NCBI GenBank assembly: GCA_031549345.1
Contig: JAVBPY010000017.1
Location: forward strand, 1-33,215
DNA length: 33,215 nt
Direction of reading: 5' to 3'
Source: CASFRF01 sp031549345
GTDB lineage: Bacteria; Verrucomicrobiota; Lentisphaeria; Victivallales; Victivallaceae
A program made the position numbers and the translations under genes. The notes beneath the pieces were generated by a model. That model was not told where the DNA came from, did not search any database, and was given only the letters and a program-made list of their open reading frames with translations. Below, piece by piece: positions 31,574 to 33,215 of the stretch. How positions within the stretch are numbered: the first letter of the stretch is position 1; every line of letters starts with the position of its first letter.

Positions 31574-32860
31574 TTACCGGGGGCGATGGACCGTTGTACC
31601 GAGTTCTTCCAACGCGGCCTGGAGGCGTTTGATATCGACTTTCCGGGTGTCTTTCAGGCGGATGGCTTCGGACGCGGCGAGGCCGACGGCTTCGCCGATG
31701 CCGATGCACGTGCTGTTGATCCGGGTGGAGGCGAGCGCGCGGTGCGTTACCGAGATCGGCCTTCCGACGACATAGAGATTGTCAATCCCGGCGGGGGTGA
31801 TGCAGCGATAGGGGATGCCGTAGGATTTCGTCAGGCGACGGCCGCCGCCCCGGTGGACGTCCACGGGGTTGTGGATGTCGATCCCCCAGCCGCAGCGGGC
31901 GATTTCATCCGGGAAATCCAGCCCGGCGAGGACGTCGTCTTCCGTGAGAATGTAGTCGCCGATGACGCGGCGTGTTTCCCGGATGCCGAGCTGTTCGGCA
32001 ATGCCTGAAATTCCGGCGTTGGCGAATCCGGGGACGTGTTCCCGAAAGAATTCCAGGATCTCGTAGGCCTGATGGGTCCCTTCACGGCGTATCCGCGCCT
32101 GGTCGTCCGGATTCATGGCGTTGCAGTCGAGGACATGCGTCATGTTGACAACCCCTTCGAGGAGGCCGTTGCGCGGCGGCATGTATTTGATGACGGCGTG
32201 GTTGGTGTGCACCTGGTGGGGGAATTTCCGCCAGATTTCCGTGATGCCGTCCATGGTTTTGGGAACGGTTGCCTGGTCGATGTCGCTGATCTTGAAGGTC
32301 AGCGAGGTGGATTGCACCTTGCCATCCTCTTCGCGCCCCATTTCGCAGCGGCAGCCGGCCATGGCGGCGAGATCGCCGTCGCCGGTGCCGTCCACAAAAA
32401 GCGATGCGTTCACGGCGGCCAGCCCGGCCTTGGAAGCGGTAACGGCGCTTTTAAGGGTGCTTCCTTCCCGCACCGCGTCGATCAACTGGGTGTAGAAGTG
32501 GACTTCAATCTTGTTTTCGTACAAAATATCCAGGAGTATCCGGCCCAGGATGTCCGGGTCGAACATCGCGTAGAATCCGCCGTCGGTAAAGCCGTTCAGG
32601 GCTTTGGCGCGCTCCTTCAATTCGTTCACGAAGGCGAATTGGAAGCGCTCTTCGCAGCAGCCGAAGCCGGTGATGACGCCCAGGAGTCCCGCCACCGGTA
32701 CGCCGCCGGGTTTGCCGAAGTACTCGATCATGCCGACTTTGACGCCCTTCCGGGCGGCGTTCACGGCGGCGGCGATGCCCGCCATGCCGGTTCCGCACAC
32801 GAGCATGTCGTACTCGGCGCGAACGGGGATTGTCTGTTGGGGATAGGTGATTGTTTTCAT
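31574..32860 (-). CDS. FAD-dependent oxidoreductase (FAD_oxidored family)
   Basis: 428 aa. The FAD-binding Rossmann fold is at the N-terminus: VCGTGMAGIAAAVNAARKG, then EYFGKPGGVPVAGLLG, a long GFGCCEERF loop, LFVDGTGDGDLAAMAGC, and at the C-terminus NLYVVGRPISVTHRALASTRINSTCIGIGEAVG, which closes the FAD site. This PF12831-type family is abundant in Lentisphaerota and Planctomycetota and lies near glycoside and sulfatase genes; substrates are mostly unknown. There is no signal peptide, unlike some relatives. Its ATG overlaps the stop codon of the preceding gene by 4 bp, so it is coupled to whatever that gene encodes. Confidence 0.86.
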   Translation of the reverse strand: MKTITYPQQTIPVRAEYDMLVCGTGMAGIAAAVNAARKGVKVGMIEYFGKPGGVPVAGLLGVITGFGCCEERFQFAFVNELKERAKALNGFTDGGFYAMFDPDILGRILLDILYENKIEVHFYTQLIDAVREGSTLKSAVTASKAGLAAVNASLFVDGTGDGDLAAMAGCRCEMGREEDGKVQSTSLTFKISDIDQATVPKTMDGITEIWRKFPHQVHTNHAVIKYMPPRNGLLEGVVNMTHVLDCNAMNPDDQARIRREGTHQAYEILEFFREHVPGFANAGISGIAEQLGIRETRRVIGDYILTEDDVLAGLDFPDEIARCGWGIDIHNPVDVHRGGGRRLTKSYGIPYRCITPAGIDNLYVVGRPISVTHRALASTRINSTCIGIGEAVGLAASEAIRLKDTRKVDIKRLQAALEELGTTVHRPR

Positions 32861-33213
32861 CGGATTAACTGCCAGTCAAGGGTTGATTGTGCGGACGACG
32901 CTTCATCGAATACAACGGTGAAGCCCTGCGGGGTTTTTACGTTTACGGCCCAGCGGCAAAGCCAGTTGGGCTGGACGGTCAACGAATAATTCGCATCCGG
33001 TTCGGGCGTTGCGAACTTGAACTCGAACTTCTTGAGGTTCGCGGGGACCTTGATGTCCACGCCGCGAAGATTGTTGGCGCTTTGGTTGGTTGCGGAGATG
33101 CCCTTTACTCCGGCCAATCCGCTGTCGTTCAGCTTCAGGGCGTTCTCCAACGCGGAGAGTTCCACGTTGCCGATGGGGGTTTTCCAGGCGATTTTGTGGT
33201 CCATTTTTTCCAT
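32857..33213 (-). CDS. Unrecognised protein, C-terminal part at the window edge
   Basis: 118 aa from ATG 33213, but no ribosome binding site can be seen because only two bases remain, so the gene may extend beyond the window and this may be just its C-terminal domain. The sequence is beta-rich with a typical sandwich-like close: NYSLTVQPNWLCRWAVNVKTPQGFTVVFDE, ending TLDWQLIR. Similar endings occur at the C-termini of surface or tail proteins, but I cannot name a family. It overlaps the FAD-oxidoreductase start by 4 bp. Confidence 0.55.
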   Translation of the reverse strand: MEKMDHKIAWKTPIGNVELSALENALKLNDSGLAGVKGISATNQSANNLRGVDIKVPANLKKFEFKFATPEPDANYSLTVQPNWLCRWAVNVKTPQGFTVVFDEASSAQSTLDWQLIR

Positions 33214-33215
33214 GT

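Overview
The window reads as a chromosomal piece of a Gram-negative, GC-rich, carbohydrate-degrading bacterium. A PVC-superphylum organism, most likely Lentisphaerota (Victivallis-like), is my best guess. The reasons are a corrinoid protein plus two uroporphyrinogen-decarboxylase-fold proteins beside an AraC regulator, cytoplasmic GH29 and GH4 glycosidases, a stand-alone FAD-dependent oxidoreductase, a sialidase-like propeller next to a KdsB-type CMP-Kdo synthetase (hence LPS), and many AraC/GntR sugar regulators. The placement is inference from gene content, not from a marker gene.

Layout. Positions 1-119: 3' end of a 5S rRNA gene and its terminator, i.e. the end of an rRNA operon. 120-560: a strongly foldable palindromic stretch and a short orphan coding fragment. 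558-1379: an AT-rich gene with two DUF4279-like halves, compositionally foreign. 1539-7721 (minus strand): a tightly coupled five-gene operon encoding a STAS anti-anti-sigma-like protein, a membrane sensor with PP2C phosphatase plus RsbW-like kinase domains, an aromatic amino-acid permease-like transporter, an MprF C-domain-like aminoacyl-lipid synthase, and an alpha/beta hydrolase. 7931-9971 (plus): a GH29 alpha-L-fucosidase and a zinc-ribbon/TM2 membrane protein. 9991-12729 (minus): a corrinoid/URO-D methyltransferase operon, divergent from an AraC regulator at 12853-13785. 13818-14850: a cysteine-rich small protein overlapping thiE. 14931-19259: a GntR/LacI-type regulator, dxs and uxaC in one unit. 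19379-21254: a small zinc-ribbon protein with an acidic tail, a PlsC-type acyltransferase and a possible CobS-fold membrane protein. 21356-21432: tRNA-Ala(GGC). 21676-23795: a sialidase-like propeller protein and kdsB. Then on the minus strand come a cytidine-deaminase-fold enzyme, a Sel1-repeat protein and a CorC/HlyC-type membrane protein. 27873-30235: a GH4 glycosidase with a PocR/AraC regulator. 30398-31515: an acyltransferase-3 gene broken by one frameshift. 31574-33213 (minus): an FAD-dependent oxidoreductase and an unrecognised C-terminal region that runs to the window edge.

How the genes work together. The five-gene minus-strand operon is the most unusual part: start and stop codons overlap by 4 bp at three of its four junctions, and it joins a partner-switching regulatory module to an apparent lipid-aminoacylation pair (synthase plus candidate hydrolase) and an amino-acid transporter. 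The thiE/GntR/dxs/uxaC stretch is metabolically coherent: hexuronate catabolism ends in pyruvate and glyceraldehyde-3-phosphate, the substrates of Dxs; DXP feeds thiamine synthesis, and thiamine diphosphate is the Dxs cofactor. Several good sigma70-type promoters (TTGACN/17 bp/TATNNT) can be read by eye, including one that predicts a leaderless mRNA at 13818. I saw no CRISPR array, insertion sequence, transposase, integrase or prophage.
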